Shown one piece after another: positions 38,336-51,900 of a stretch of DNA of 64,000 nucleotides (within the stretch, counting starts at the first letter, position 1; each line of letters starts with the position of its first letter). The notes under the pieces are model-generated. The model worked only from the letters and a program-made list of their open reading frames with translations, made no database searches and was not told where the DNA came from. The translations under genes were made by a program, and so were the position numbers. The DNA is from Vitis vinifera (Eukaryota > Streptophyta > Magnoliopsida > Vitales > Vitaceae), in assembly GCF_030704535.1 (NCBI RefSeq), contig NC_081812.1, positions 16,651,001 to 16,715,000 on the forward strand, written 5' to 3'.

Positions 38336-39745
38336 TCTAGACCGGGAAAAATAGGCCTCATGGGTAGGCCTTGCACCCATGAGAGCCTAGGTTGAAAGCA
38401 AGGGAAGCCTAGAGGGTTGGTGGTTCGAATCCTTGAAGCTTAGTGGGAGAATCACAAAGGTGCCAGACGAGCACCGCGCGCGCACCGCGGGCGAGCCAGA
38501 CGAGCACCGCGCGCGCACCGTGGGCGAGCCAGACACGCATCGCGCGCGCACCACGGATGAGCCAGGCGCGCACCAAGGGCAAGCCAGACAGGCACCATGC
38601 GCACCTTGAAGGCACTTGGGCTAAGGAGTGGTGCAGAGGGATATTTTGGGAATTTAAATTAATTTGTATTTATTTAAATATTTCATTATGTCTCCTCAGA
38701 CATATTGATGTCTCCTCCAGAAACTTTGAAAACGGCCCGTATTACTCTTTAAGGGGGGGGTGGGTGTCTCAAGGGAGATGAGCACCAAGGGCGAGCCTTG
38801 ACCGCACCAAGGACGAGCCTTGACCGCACCAAGGGCGAGCCTTGACCGCACCAAGAAGGCATCCTGGCATGGCAACTGAGCATGCACACATGGGCTCCAC
38901 GACATGTGTGGCATGCAACCCGTGGCTGCAGCAGCACGGGGCATGATGCGGCCTAGCCCCTCCCCGCGCCAGCACGAGGGCGCATAAACCTTGTGCAAGC
39001 GAACCAGCCAAGAAGACCATGGGCGCAATGCCATGGCCAGATGGGGCATCAGACAAACAGCCGACTAGCACCCGAGTGCCTATGCACAACACAGGGGCGC
39101 AATGCCCTGTGCACCAAGAGGGAACAGCCATGGGCGCAATGCCATGGCTCGTTGAAGCGGAACCTGACACAGGAAGGGAAAGCAACAGACCCAGACCATG
39201 GGCACCTCGACATGGCTTGGGCTCACTCATCAGTGTGGGGAAGGCACACTGATGCAGCTTGGACAGCTAGTGAGCAAGTCAAGGAGCTGCATAGACTGAC
39301 AGTGGGCTGAGGCAAAACTGATGCTGATGCAAGTGGGTGGTTTCTCAACAGGCCACCATCTGGGTGGTGGGCAGTTATACCAGCAGTTCAGAGCGGTTCT
39401 GAGCAGTTGCACCACCACCTGGGGAGAAACTGCAAGGCCAGTCTTTTAAATAGGACTCCTGCAGCCTTGAGAGAGGGAGAGAGGAAGGAAAGGAAGAGGA
39501 TCTCTGAATGCTTGGGTTGTAAGCATCATCCTCTGGCTCAAGGAACAATTTTGTATCTTGTAGGTTGAGAACTAATACAAGTTGGGAAGACATTCCTGTA
39601 ACCTCGTGTGTCCTTGTCTCTCTTTGGTTTGCTGTTGCTTGTGTGTGTGAGTGTTGGGAAGACTGGGAAGGAAGGTTGGCTAAGGAGGGGTCCTTAGCAC
39701 CGCGCACCAGGTGAAAAATTTAGGATGATTTTCGAAGGTGTGACA
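38314..39745 (+). repeat. 3' LTR (1432 bp)
   Basis: Matches the 5' LTR from TGTCAGCCCC to GGTGTGACA. It has fewer 33-bp units but three copies, instead of one, of a 22-bp unit GGGCGAGCCTTGACCGCACC at about 38787-38852. From 32821 / 38821 on, the LTRs are exactly collinear at an offset of 6000 bp with five substitutions; two more lie further upstream. Confidence 0.95.
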
Positions 39746-39984
39746 CTTACCATGGATGGTTTATATTCTCCTAATAAAACTCATACAACTTTAACTTGAA
39801 TTATCATGTATGCTTAAAACAAATTATATAGTGTATATTTCACATGAATTATTATGTACCTTTTATAAATACACTAATTTTCAATTGTCTTTTTTCTTAA
39901 ATATTGTTTGATATTTATAATTATCCATACTTCACATGTCATTTTATAATTGAAGTAAACAATAACTTTTTTATAACAAAGACG

Positions 39985-40033
39985 AAATCATTTTTGTTAT
40001 CATTTTTATTATAGGTGATAACAAAAATGATTT
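39985..40033. repeat. Perfect 18-bp hairpin
   Basis: AAATCATTTTTGTTATCA (39985-40002) is the exact complement of TGATAACAAAAATGATTT (40016-40033), with a 13-bp loop; similarity extends a few bases outward. It could be the remains of a small foldback element. There is no U-run or gene nearby to suggest a terminator. Confidence 0.8.
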
Positions 40034-40089
40034 CATTTCCGTTATATGTAACTGTATTATTAAAAACATGAGTTTAGTTTGTATTATTG

Positions 40090-40480
40090 ATGTAATGCCA
40101 ACGAAAACTTTGATGCCAATAATGTTAGTTCAATAACACAAAGATAAAACAATCACACATATGGTACACGAGGTTTTAACGTGGTTCGGTCAACCATGCC
40201 TACGTCCACGAATGAGAGATAATGATTCCATTATACAATAAAGAATATTACAGATGACATAACCAAATACAACTATTGGGTTTCCGAAACATCCCATGTT
40301 TCCTCATTCCTTGTATCCATACCTTATTACGAGCCATCTCGCTCCACCGGGTATCTCCCATTCTTTCTCACATCTCTATCCACCTTGTATAGTCTATACA
40401 AACCCATTTCTATCTCATAACTTTTTTCTCTCATGACTTAGAATATTTATAGAGATATTTCCAACAACCTTTCTTAATTT
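40090..40480. repeat. Probable fragment of a dispersed retroelement
   Basis: The stretch AACGTGGTTCGGTCAACC followed by GCCTACGTCCACG at about 40178-40210 is, from memory, a conserved core of dispersed repeats found near many dicot genes and attributed to copia-type LTR elements. No termini or target duplication were found, so this is only a likely fragment. Confidence 0.35.
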
Positions 40481-42542
40481 ATAAGGAAGTTTAATATTAC
40501 AATAATATATCAACTTATAAATATTTTATATAATATTATTTATAAAAAGGAATCTATATTAATTAGAAATTTCAGACACTTCCTAACAATTGAAAACACA
40601 ATGGTTGATTATTTTTTTTTTAAAAAATGATATTTAATTTGTGTTTTTAAGAACACAATATGATTTGATTTGTATTCACAAAAACACGATTGCTAGATAT
40701 GGCTTTATGTGACCATAACAAGGACCTTTCTCTTTACGACCCCTTCACGTTGTCCATTAAATAGATTATCTGTGCACTTTCAATATATCCTAAACCATTG
40801 TCGTTTAATTGCATTTTTTAAATCCAAAATCTGATGGCCACTTTTGATCGCAATAGTGTATGCATTTTACCCAACGAGACCCCCTTATATTTTATACGAA
40901 CACCTTTCACTGTATATGGATATTTATTATTTATATTGCCAATTTGGAGATCTAATTTTGCGATGTCACACTCCTAATCCAAATCGCCCTTTCAAAACAA
41001 GGCCTGACATGTTAATTCGGAAATTCTTCTCCAAGCCTTAGATTTTAGATTCATTTTAACGAATAGAGTTGCATTGCATCCATCAATTTTTGACTGCAGC
41101 TTTGAGTTTAATTGTTTTTGCCATCCGTATTCTCTGGATTAATTATCGTAAATTAATTTTGATAAACGAGGATAATAATTAAAGCGTGTTAATATTTCAT
41201 ACCCAACGTGTCCCATTAATGTGCTAAGGAGCAAATTACCATTTTAAAAAGCATTCCAAGAATAAATAAATAAACAAAGCCGTGTTATTTGAATTTCAAA
41301 ATACGCACAGGTTGTGTTTCTATTCCGACAGGATCCATGAACTTGAACAGGTAAATTTTTTGATCGTTAGGGTAAAATGGTGAGGAAGAAGGGAAGGTAG
41401 GATTTTGCTTTCGGGCACCCAGAGGCTGAAGGTTCAAGGCACCTGCCATCCCCGTACCATAATAGTAGCAAATAATGAAATGAAAATCTTTGGTTTATCA
41501 GTTTATGCATAGACTCAATAATGAAAAAATTAGATAAAAACAAAATCAGCGTAAACCAACCTGAGGAGGATGAGACGCTCCCACCGCTTCACATCAACCA
41601 ACGCCTCTGTCACAGGCGAGGCTCATGGTGATGGACCAACAAAAATAAGATTAAAATAGAAGGATCCTTGGAGGGTGGGATGTATTGTTTTCCCATTTTG
41701 GGCGGGCAAAAATCTGCTGCCACAGATATTAACAGAGGCTTTTCCTGGAAACGGAGGTACGAGTCCTCTGCACCGCCTCCTATATTTCCAATAATTTAAA
41801 TTGTTGTGGCTTTGTGGTATTCAAATATCTTAAGCACAAATAAGGTACCAAATATTATATTTTCCACCATATATAAGCTTTTAATTGGTTTTGGAAATTC
41901 AGTATATTTATGGAAAGAGGGAAAAGCAGGTTACTTAAATGCGAAGCATTTGAAGCCACGTTCTCAACCTCAGAAGCGAATGAGAGGAGTGTGGGGGCAT
42001 TACCCTGCCCCGCGTCCTGGCCAAATGTAGAGAAATGTAAGGCCCACTCGCACCTAAAAGCAAAAACTTTGAAGATTGGCCCATAATATGCGCGCCAAGT
42101 GCCATATAGTCTGGGTAGGTCCCACCCCACAGCTCCTCAGATCTCATTTCTTACCTGGCCTCAACTCTACTTTCCTTTTTTTGCCCAATTTGAGCGTGTT
42201 GTCTTGCCCTCTTCCGCAGCGCGTGACAGCTAAGCCTACACTCCCTCTACAAATACACTCTGTTCCCCTCATTCTCTCTCTATAGTCTGTGTTTCTCTAG
42301 CTTGGAGGACACACTCACTCTCTCGGACTCCGCTTTGACAAGCTCTGTGTCCTCTCCCCCTCTTCCTGTTGTTTTGCTTTGCTTTAGCTGGGGGGCCTAC
42401 CTCTGCATTTGCAGAAAACCCAACTGGGGCTATTATTAAACCTTCGCAAGCCAGCAAAACCCATTACTCTGGTCATTAGAGATCCCATCTGGGATTCGTT
42501 TTGGTTTCTTCAGTCCGGGCGCTCTTATATTTAGGGTTTCAG

Positions 42543-44417
42543 ATGGCAGAGAGTTTGGACGACGGCGAGTTTTGGCTTCCTGCGCAGTTTCTCACTGACA
42601 AAGACATACTCATGGACAAGGGTAATATCAACAATAGCAGGAACAAAGGTGGGATTACCACAGGGATTGGTTTCAGCTCCTATGGGTACGATTTGTTTGG
42701 GCCTTCTTCGGATCTGAGTTCCCCAGTTGAGTCGGTGAATGGTTCGACTGAGACAGAGAGTGACGAGGAGGATTACCTTGCTGGGTTGACTCGCCAAATT
42801 GCGCACACAGCTCTCCAGGATGAGTTTGTGAAGGTCGACCATGGTTTCGTCTATGAGAACAAAAAGGTATGTGGTCGACAGGCCGTTTTGTTTTCCAGAG
42901 TGACTGTGTTTTCCTGAAGTACTGATTTATTGGTTCTCTGTTTTCTACAGACATGGGGTATGGCTGGTTCTCCACAATCAACGCTTTGTGCAGTTGGGGG
43001 TGGCTGCGGTTGCAAGCAGGGCTCGAGCCGTGGAAGCCCAATCAGTCCTTCTCAGGTATCTTCGCCTCCTGCTACCTGGGATTTGCTGTATGCCGCTGCA
43101 GGGGAGGTGGCTAAGATCAGAATGAATGACGAAGAGTATGGATACCAACAGAGCCGAGGACTGTTGGCCCCCCCGAGAAAACCTAGTCTAATCTCTGTCC
43201 CTGTGAAGAACGCTAACACAGACGCTGGATTCTACTCCAACCGTTCGGTTTCTCACCAGCAGTTTCAAGCGACTCAAGTAAGTCGATGTATTACCATCTG
43301 TGGTATTATTGAAAATTTGAAAAAAAGAAAAGAAATGATGAAGCAACTCATCATTCGTTGTCTCGATTTCACTAAATATTTTCGGATTCTGTTTTAATGT
43401 TCAGTTTCAGCAACTCAAACAGCAACAAATGATGAAGCAGCGGCCCCAGGCCGTCTGGGGAGGACAACAGCAGAAGGGAACTGGCCTCTACCAGCCCCAG
43501 CAAGTGATCCAGAACAGAGGAAAAAGTAATGAGGTTGGAATCAACAGAAGCAATCGTCCGTTAGGTTTGTCTCTCTCTGCTTGGCCACCTCTTCAAGCGC
43601 AGCAGCAGCAGCAACAGCCACAGCAAGGTGGTTCGGGCATGAGAGTTGTGTTTCTGGGGACGCATGGGTCTAGAAAGGAATGTGCTGGTACTGGCGTGTT
43701 CTTGCCTCGTCGAGTGGGCAATCCTCCCGAAATGCGCAAGAAGTCTGGTTGGTTACCTTTAATCGAAGTTTTGGGCTACGTTTGAATTTGGTGTTGTGTC
43801 CCTCGTTAAGATTTTCATTCATTTCTGCCCAAAGCCCTGTTCAATGAATTCCCCAGTTCCAAGTCTGTTTTGGCATGATGACTGTGGGAGTGTATTTATT
43901 TCCTTCTTTGTTCAATTTTTGGATCTTTTACCCTTTGCCCCGCCTGAAAATATTCTGGTATTGATTTCTGTTGTGCTTTCTAGGATTTATCAGTTTTGGA
44001 TAAAAGACTGTTCTGAGGGCTTTGGGTTTCTGTGTATGTACAGGATGTTCAACTGCTCTTCTACCAGCTAGAGTGGTGCAGGCACTGAACTTGAAGTTGG
44101 ACGACGTTGGTTCTCAAACCCAGCTTCACCCTCGTTTTAATGGCAGTTTTGCTCCTGACGTTGGTGAGATTTAACACTGATCAGCTCCATGCTTGTATTT
44201 TTTTTTAATTATTATAGTTTGAAATGGGCAAGCGTTTTGCAATTGTATTTTTTTTCTTTTCTGACATTTTCCTACATTTTTTTGGGTGATTGGTTTTACA
44301 GATGCTGCAGTGAAGCTTCGAAGTAGTTATGGATTTGCGTGCGAGCAGAGGCGTGCGTTTCGTGCCCAGCCTGTCATGAACCATGAGATCCGGTTACCTC
44401 AAGAATGGACCTATTAA
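42543..44417 (+). CDS. Plant protein of unknown function, five exons
   Basis: Exons 42543-42866, 42951-43277, 43405-43747, 44044-44163 and 44302-44417 join in frame with GT-AG introns to give 409 residues. The exon 3 start could also be 43411, dropping two residues. The N terminus MAESLDDGEFWLPAQFL is followed by an acidic stretch (TETESDEEDYLAGL), a Cys/Gly cluster (CAVGGGCGCK) in exon 2, a Gln-rich segment (LKQQQMMKQ and a run of six Q) in exon 3, and the motifs GLSLSAWPPLQ and GTGVFLPRR. The C terminus ends LPQEWTY. No signal peptide, membrane segment or known catalytic domain is evident; the low-complexity Gln and acidic regions would suit a nuclear or regulatory protein, but this is inference. 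By position it corresponds to the unknown gene next to PAS1 in Arabidopsis (At3g54000, from memory). Confidence 0.88.
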
Positions 44418-47400
44418 CGCCTGTTACTCTAAACTTCAGTCTCTGGTTCCTAACTAATTGTGTTTGATTTTTGGGTTTCTTAAAATGGAAGTGGTGAAGG
44501 GATTGAAGTTTTAGATGAAAGGAATGAAAGTTGTATTAGGCAGTAGTAGGAAATTAGTATGAAGAAGAAATAGTTTAAGAAGTAAAGAATGACAAGGGAG
44601 AAAATGAAGAGATATTTTTTGGGTTAGGCTTAGATGAAAATAAAAGTGGAATGTTTCAGGAAAGAGACGAAGATGCAGAAAAGCAGCTTTTGTTCATTTC
44701 GTTCGCTCGGGCAACAAGAAAGCGGTGGATGGGAGCCTTCCGGTTTTGTTTTCCTTCTTTTGCTGGGGTTTTTATTTTGTGTGGGTAAATAAGTCGGAGT
44801 TTGGAAATAGCGAGGGTTTTTAAATATTTAAGTGGGTGACCCTCTTTGATCAGCGGGGGGGAAGTTTACAGAACCCTCCCCCATTTGTTGCGATGCTTAT
44901 TACTACAGTAGTAGTTAGTTTGTTGTTTGTAGAAATATGTTCCAGTCGCCCCACCCACCATGGCCGGAAGCAAATAATAAATGAATGAAATGATTTGCTA
45001 TTTCTGTCTATTTCTCATGGCTCTTATTTCTCTTTTATTTGCCTTTTATTTATGATGTCTACCTCGAGAATATGCTTTTTTTTTAAATAAAAAAAAATTG
45101 TTACTTTTATTCGGTTTATATTATAAAGCAATACATATTTTGAAGGTAGCGGTGCGTTCTTGAGCAGTGTGTTGTGGGCCTGTGGCCAGTTATAATATGA
45201 TAAAAAAAAAGTTTTATGAGTGACTTCTATTTTGACTGGAAGGAAGATGCCGTAGCACAAGTCATTCACCCGAGGGAAAGCGGCTATATTTGTCTTTAGG
45301 TCTCGTCTTCCCATGATTTGCGTCGCTCCTTTCGATAGTTGTTAGTTTTATGTTATTGTATGTGTTATAAAATTATAAATGTAAAGTGAAAAAGTATATA
45401 CATATTCGCCAGTGATTGATTTCTTGGGCGGGAAGCAACGTGCGGGGGATGGTTGGAAGTGAGCTGTCACATTGGGGCCCGGTAGTGCATAGTATCTCTT
45501 GCCTTTATACGTGTCTCTCATTAAGTGTACCGTGTTTTTTGTGAGCTCTATTATTCATTGCTGAGATTTATTTGCTTGTTGAAAATAGAAAAAAAATAAA
45601 ATCTTGAAACAATTCTATTGAGTCGGTGTGCACTACCTTTACTTAATGGATAAATGGAAGGTGCAGCAGAGGGCGGTTGGAGATGCCAAAATGAGGTGTG
45701 GCGGGTGATGTGTCGGTACTCAGAACTGAGTGGTGGCGGTTTTATGTGCCTCGCATGTTATGGGGTGTGTCTTTTTTGACTGGGTCCTCCATTTGCTCTT
45801 CTACTCCCATCACCATTTGTCCTGGTACCTTTCCATTCTGATTCTTTCCAATGTCGTGGCCCCCTCCTTTTCCTGATGTGGATGTATAGCACGAATTTTT
45901 TTATTTTATTTTATTAGTGGTTACCCTTTGATTGTAGCAAGGACTGTGTTATCTCTGTGAATAGGCTTAGTTTGGATCCTTTAACTTAACTTCGAAGCTC
46001 CGTTAGTCATGTTCACGTCCGTTGCAACGGTGGGCCTCAATCCTTAAGGTCGGATGCCGATGGTAGTTAAAGTTAAAACTAAATATAATGAAATGACAGT
46101 GAAAGGAAACGTCATCCTCCTTTCTATAATTCTGTACTAGTGCTAAACCTTGTGCAAGGGAGAGGTGAATCAGAGTGTCTTCTTGTATTATTATTCTAAT
46201 TATATATAAAATTCTTCTATTTTTAATTTTCATTTATTTATAATTTTATTAATTACAATTATCATTTGGTATACATAAGAAATCCATGTCTCATAATTCT
46301 AAAGACTATTTGTGTGCCTCTCAATTCTAAAGACCCTCTTTTCCATTTGCTTTTTAATTTTCGTTGGATTCTATATTAAAATTAAATATATTAACACAAT
46401 TATTTATTTACTAATTCATTATTGTAACCTAATATCTATATGATGTCTCCTTTATTGTACGTTTGTTAGTGAGAAACAAAACCCGGTATAAAAATTTGAC
46501 CCTCATAAAATTGTATTAACTTCACAGATTATAATATATCAAGAGTTTAACTAAGTGAGTCCCTTCTATCATATCTTAATCATATAAAGAATCCAATTAC
46601 ATAGGATATAGTGTGAAAATAGATACATTAATTCGGGGAATCTAGCATATCTTCGTGATGATGAATGGCCTGCCCAAGAGTCCAAAATTTTCAAGAAAAA
46701 TGTACTGCAACAAATTAATTGACCTTTCAAAATGCGAGACTTTGGCAGATAGTGCATCCCTTGTGCCACCTGTTGAAACAGGAGTGGGTTTCATCCCCGT
46801 TTTCAACGGTTGCTCAACAAATCAAGCAGCAGCCGTGTTTTAGAATCTTAAAACAGAAAGAGTGATAATGACTTATTACTTGTAGTTGTAAGTTGTAAGT
46901 GACTAGGTGAGAGAGTGAGGTTGATATTCTCCATAGGAGAAATGGCTGGGAGTGTGGGAGATACGTGGTGTGGACCATTAAATAATGCGACTCCAACCGA
47001 AGCGTACGACCCTGCTGCTTGGCGTAGAACATGGGTCTTGCGTCTCAACCCCACAACGTGAGTCTCACGTAAACGACTTAATTGCGCTTCTTTAATTATT
47101 GTACATGGATCATGAGATGTCCATCTTTCTTCCTACTTCTTGGTCCGTAATATTCGATTCATTTCAATATGAAGATTGAATAAAGAAATAAACTGACAGC
47201 TCAATCAATCAATCAAACGGGGTTTATTTGTTGGCTTGTAAGTTGTAAGTCTATTTGAATCGGAGTCCATTAGCCCACATTTCTTGGTCCGAATTCAACA
47301 ATTTATCGAGTTTTTACCAAAAATAAACCATTTTTTTTAAATTCATTCCAAAATAATGCCCATTGAGTGCACTCTTCCACATATCTACCTTATAAAATAA

Positions 47401-48941
47401 GATAAAATGATTACAATCGTAATCATTAACTACCATTTTAAGTTTAAAGTTAATACTCACGATAACAACAAATTATTATATATTAAAATAAAAATATTAT
47501 AAATTATAAATTTAAATTAATTTATATAAATATGATATTATATATCATCAATATTAAGTGTATAAAAAATAATTAATTTATATTATTTGTTTTAAATAAA
47601 ATATAATTTATTATATTTAAATATAATAAACTAATTATGATTTATATTAGATATAATGTCAATTGTTTTGATAAAATTAAACAAAAATATATTTTATATT
47701 AAATTAAAAAAACCAATTATTTATTTCATATATTATTTTTTAAAATAATCATATAAGTTTATTAATCACTTAAATATTTTTAATAAATATAAAATAAAAA
47801 TAGTATAACATATTTATTTTTAAAAAATAAAGTTAAATATTTTAAATTATTTTATACACATAAAAACATTTAAGTAAAAACCAATTTATTTTTAAAAACT
47901 TAAATTAAATATTTCAAATCAAATAATATAATTATATATATATAATTTAAGTCAAAACATAGTGACTATCACTTTAAAATCAAATTCAAAATTGTAGTGA
48001 CTAACTACAATTTTAAATTTAAAGTTAAGTTATAGTTGATGACTAAATTTTTGACCGTTTTAAAAAAAATTTAACACTATAATTATCAACTACAATTTTA
48101 TGACGGGGATGCTTATGTGATAGTGATGCATTAGATTGAATATTATTTTGGAATCGAGTTTAGTTTGTGGAAACATTTTTTAAAGTGGATCATTTTTGAG
48201 ATAAATAGTTTAAAAATGAATATAAATGGGCCAGATTCCAGCCCATTGATCGTCCTAGATGCACTTCGTGAATGATGGCCCAGTAATGGCTATCCTAACA
48301 CTAGTAGTCACAGCAAGCATTTAATTACTTCTACATGACGAATGCTTTCCCAAGTTTTATTGGAACGTTTTGCGGATAAAAAAACAACCCTTACGAAACA
48401 TTATTAAATTCTAAAATTTCTTTAATATTAACGGTTAATAGTTCAAGTGTTGGGCCTAAAGGCCGTGAACCCACAGAAAGTAGAGATCCATCAGGGGTCC
48501 AAAACTTGGGCCTATCGTGGCCTATTACTGGGGATTTGATATCTTGCCGACATACCACTGAATTATTAAGAGTTAGCATGGAACCAACGGTCGTAAACTC
48601 ATAATCCCCACCTTTCTTTTATTTCTCCTTTAGAAAATCGGGAAAGAAATAGAAACCGTTGCATCAATTGACTTTGCAAGGAATATCAACGGCCGGCTTC
48701 GAATTTCAGGTGATTGTCGTTTCGTTTAAAGATTTTCTTTAAAAGTTATTTTATTGCATTTTCTTGGGGGTCAAACGGACCTCTAGGGTTCTTTTTGTTT
48801 CATCTAACTAGTAACTTTGCTATACGCTGATGTGCAAGAACCCAATGGCGTCCATCTTTTATTAGATTTCGCTTTGAAATTCTTGAGATTGTAGTCTCTT
48901 TCCCCGAGAATTCTACATCGTTCTTTCTATTTTCCGGAAAA
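44418..48941. other. Spacer between the unknown gene and PAS1
   Basis: 44418-44990 probably includes the 3' UTR of the upstream gene. 47350-48110 is extremely AT-rich with repeated words ACTACAATTTTAA and TTTAAAGTTAA, possibly a decayed MITE. 48600-48941 is the likely PAS1 promoter and leader. The short frame at 46655-46843 has no recognisable relative. No RNA gene seen. Confidence 0.55.
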
Positions 48942-51900
48942 ATGACCGTACACGAAGATGCGGAACAGGAGCCTGTACCGCAGAAGAAGAAACCACTATC
49001 TGAGGCAGAGAAGAGGTGAGGTTTATTTCGTTCTTGAATTTAAATTGATTTTAGATTCCTCTCACTACATTGAAGGAAGGGAAAAGGATAGTTGAATATT
49101 TTTGTTTATATATAGGAAAAAGAAAATTGTGCCTGGAAGTTTGATGAAAGCAGTGATAAGGCCTGGAGGGGGCGACTCAACACCTTCAGATGGCGATCAG
49201 GTTAGTTATGTTAACTTCCGTTATCTCCTTCTCATTCTTTATTTGATAGTCTTTAAAACAACTGCATCATAATTTGATTTTACTTTACAACCATTTCATT
49301 GGAAACTTGCAATTATCCCGATTCTTGGTAATCTAAGGGAACAATGACTTCAGCCTTCTTTCAGTGTTACCTCATCAATTGAAATAGATATTTATTTTTT
49401 TGTTTAAACCATAGATTCCTTTAAATTCTTTTTTGAAATTTAAACCTCTTTTGATGAAAGGGTTGTGGCCCTTCTTTTTGGCTTCAAACAAACAATTTTT
49501 GATGTGAAATTGTTCCTGCTGTTGTATTTTTCTTTTTGTAGGTTATATATCATTGTACGGTTCGTACACTGGATGGTGTTGTTGTGGAATCTACCAGATC
49601 AGAATGTGGAGGTGAGTTGGCTCTTCCAAGATATGAGAGTTTCTCCAACCATTCCTCTCCTCCAAAACCTACCTAATATATATATATATATATATTTTTC
49701 ATTTATCAATAAGCCATACATGTAGTATTCTGGAACTGCTCATGTGACTTTATCGAGCCCATTCATGGATTCCTATTTTAAGCAGTATGTGAACCTTATT
49801 TAAACAATGTTCTTGAAAAAGTATTTTCAAATTACTTTTAAGGAAGTTGAAGTTTATATGTTTTCTTGATTTATTGATTTGGTGGAAATTAGAAGTTAAA
49901 GAAGGTCCATTAAACTGCATTTTATCCTTTAAAAAATTTCTATGAGAAATTACATTTGGGTTTATATTACCCTTTAGTATATATAGTAACTGAATTGGAA
50001 AGCATTTAATTTACATAACAGGCAAGGGTACCCCCATAAGACATGTTTTGGGTAAAAGCAAGATGATATTGGGATTGCTTGAAGGAATGCCCACAATGTT
50101 GAAGGGTGAAGTGGCAATGGTATTTTCTCTTAAGTTTCCTGAGTTATTTATAGGCTTTCCTTTGAAACTTATTTGAGTTCAATTCATTAAAATAACTGAA
50201 GTTTTAATGGAGAGTATTATTAGATCCCTCGGTTGGATGAACATTGTTGAAAGTGTTATCTAGGCAAAACCTTGTGTCATTGTTTCATTGCTCTTGGCTG
50301 GCAATGGTAACAGAGGAATAGCCTTGGCATTTTAAAGCCCTTGGCCAAACTCTTGAGTGTAAAATTTGATCTGGTATTAAATGAATATCATATAATGATT
50401 TTTAGTTTTCAAGCTTAATATTATATTATTTGTGGTGTTTGTTCAGGAAAGGACCATTGCCAGAGCTGTTTAGATTTTTTCCTGCAGTCATTTAGTACAT
50501 CTCTTTGGACTTTTTTTTGCTTGAAAGCAATTAAATTGAGGATTTGATTTGGTTGTACCTTTTTCTCTCTAAATAATTTTATGAAGGAAGAGAATGTGAT
50601 GATAACATAAACTTTGATTCTACAAGGATGAGAAGTCTTCCTCTCTAAGTGTCACTCTTTTTGTTTTTTTTTTTCTCCTGTTTTTTTGGGAAAGGACTTT
50701 GTTTTCCTAAATTTTGTTTTTTCTAGGGTACAAGACTTGACTATTTGATAAAAACATGACATGGTGTAATCTAATATAAAAATAGATTCAGCTTCTTTTT
50801 TCCCCTGGAGAAAAATATCTCTGACTGCCTCGTATGAGTTTTTTGTTCAATCATTGCCATAAGCTTCAAACTATTAGATTTATTCTGTTTACCTGTTGTA
50901 GCTGCACTAAATATTTATATAAATTACATTATAAAAGATGAGTTGAAGTACGGTAGATGTTTTACGCTATACAGAGTATAATATTGCAATCCCAGGGTCA
51001 CCTTGATGGGGATCATATGAGTGTGTCTTTATTCTCTGGCTAAGTATAATTTAATATTAGTAGGTTTGGCAAAGTCTCTTCTCCACAGAAGAAATTTTTG
51101 ATAAATTCCTATCATGTAATATCTACTAAGATGTTGTTTGGGTTGACCGTTTGGAAGCCAAAAGCTCTTTGTTTAAACCCAATAAAGCTCTTGAATGTGT
51201 TTGGATAAGTTTATTAAAAGATCTTAAGGATTAAAAAAAAAGCTTAACAAAGAAGCAAGAAAAGCATTGCTTTTTAGTGAAGACATTTTTTTAGCTATGC
51301 ATGAAGTTGTTTCATGTTTAATCAAATCCAAATTACCCTACTAAAATTGGATTTAGCTTCTGCTTGAGCTTTGCGAAGGAAAAAAGCAAGAAGTTATTCT
51401 AGATGAGGCCTAAATGTCCTATTAACAAGTGAATTTAGAAGTAAATTTAAGATCAAACAATTACCAGGGAATAAGAGGGGACATTTGTTGCTGGTGAGAA
51501 ACTAAAAGCAAGTGTCCCTTTTAAGTTGGTTTCCCAATCTGAGAATGAAGAACTGGTTTTATTTGCTAACAGGGGAGCTTCGATACTAGAGGAATTTAGA
51601 GGGAGGGCGTCATTGCCTCCTTGAGTTGTTTTACACTGAGACTCTGATATAAGATTCTAGCCGCCCGAGAACGGCTCCTTCTAAGATGCTTTGACACATG
51701 GGTCTGGCCAAGAGCTTTAACATCTTTCACAAACATGGAGTTTTGAGGGCATCTTTCACAATTATACGTTTTTTCAACTTGTTCTTTAGGAAAGTGGCTT
51801 TTGGATTGGAAATGTTCACATTGAAAAATTAAATTAAATGTTGCCTTTAGTTTCTGTTGATTTTTGTTGGTTCATGTTTTAATTTGTTTAATTATTTGCT

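Larger units (their letters stand above)
32199..39745 (+). mobile_element. Ty3/gypsy chromovirus-type LTR retrotransposon, full length
   Basis: A complete element of 7.5 kb, bounded by TG...CA LTRs and the 5-bp duplication CTTAC (32194-32198 and 39746-39750). The order is 5' LTR, primer-binding site, gag, protease, reverse transcriptase, RNase H, integrase, chromodomain, polypurine tract, 3' LTR. Integrase after RT/RNase H and the C-terminal chromodomain place it among Ty3/gypsy chromoviruses. Apart from repeat-number changes I count seven substitutions between the LTRs over about 1.4 kb, so insertion was recent. It is coding-dead (one frameshift, three nonsense codons), but the LTR promoters look intact and it could still be mobilised by proteins made elsewhere. 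Its GC content stands out sharply from the flanks. Confidence 0.95.
39751..42542. other. Spacer and promoter region of the following gene
   Basis: Contains the hairpin at 39985-40033 and the dispersed repeat at 40090-40480. 41330-42540 is less AT-rich, and the last 330 bp, rich in CT runs with CTCTCTCTATAG at about 42275, is probably the promoter and 5' UTR of the gene at 42543. No separate coding gene is supported. Confidence 0.5.

Noticed and set aside
46655..46843. 62-codon plus-strand frame
   Set aside because: No recognisable family and an equally long minus-strand frame overlaps it. Not enough to call a gene.
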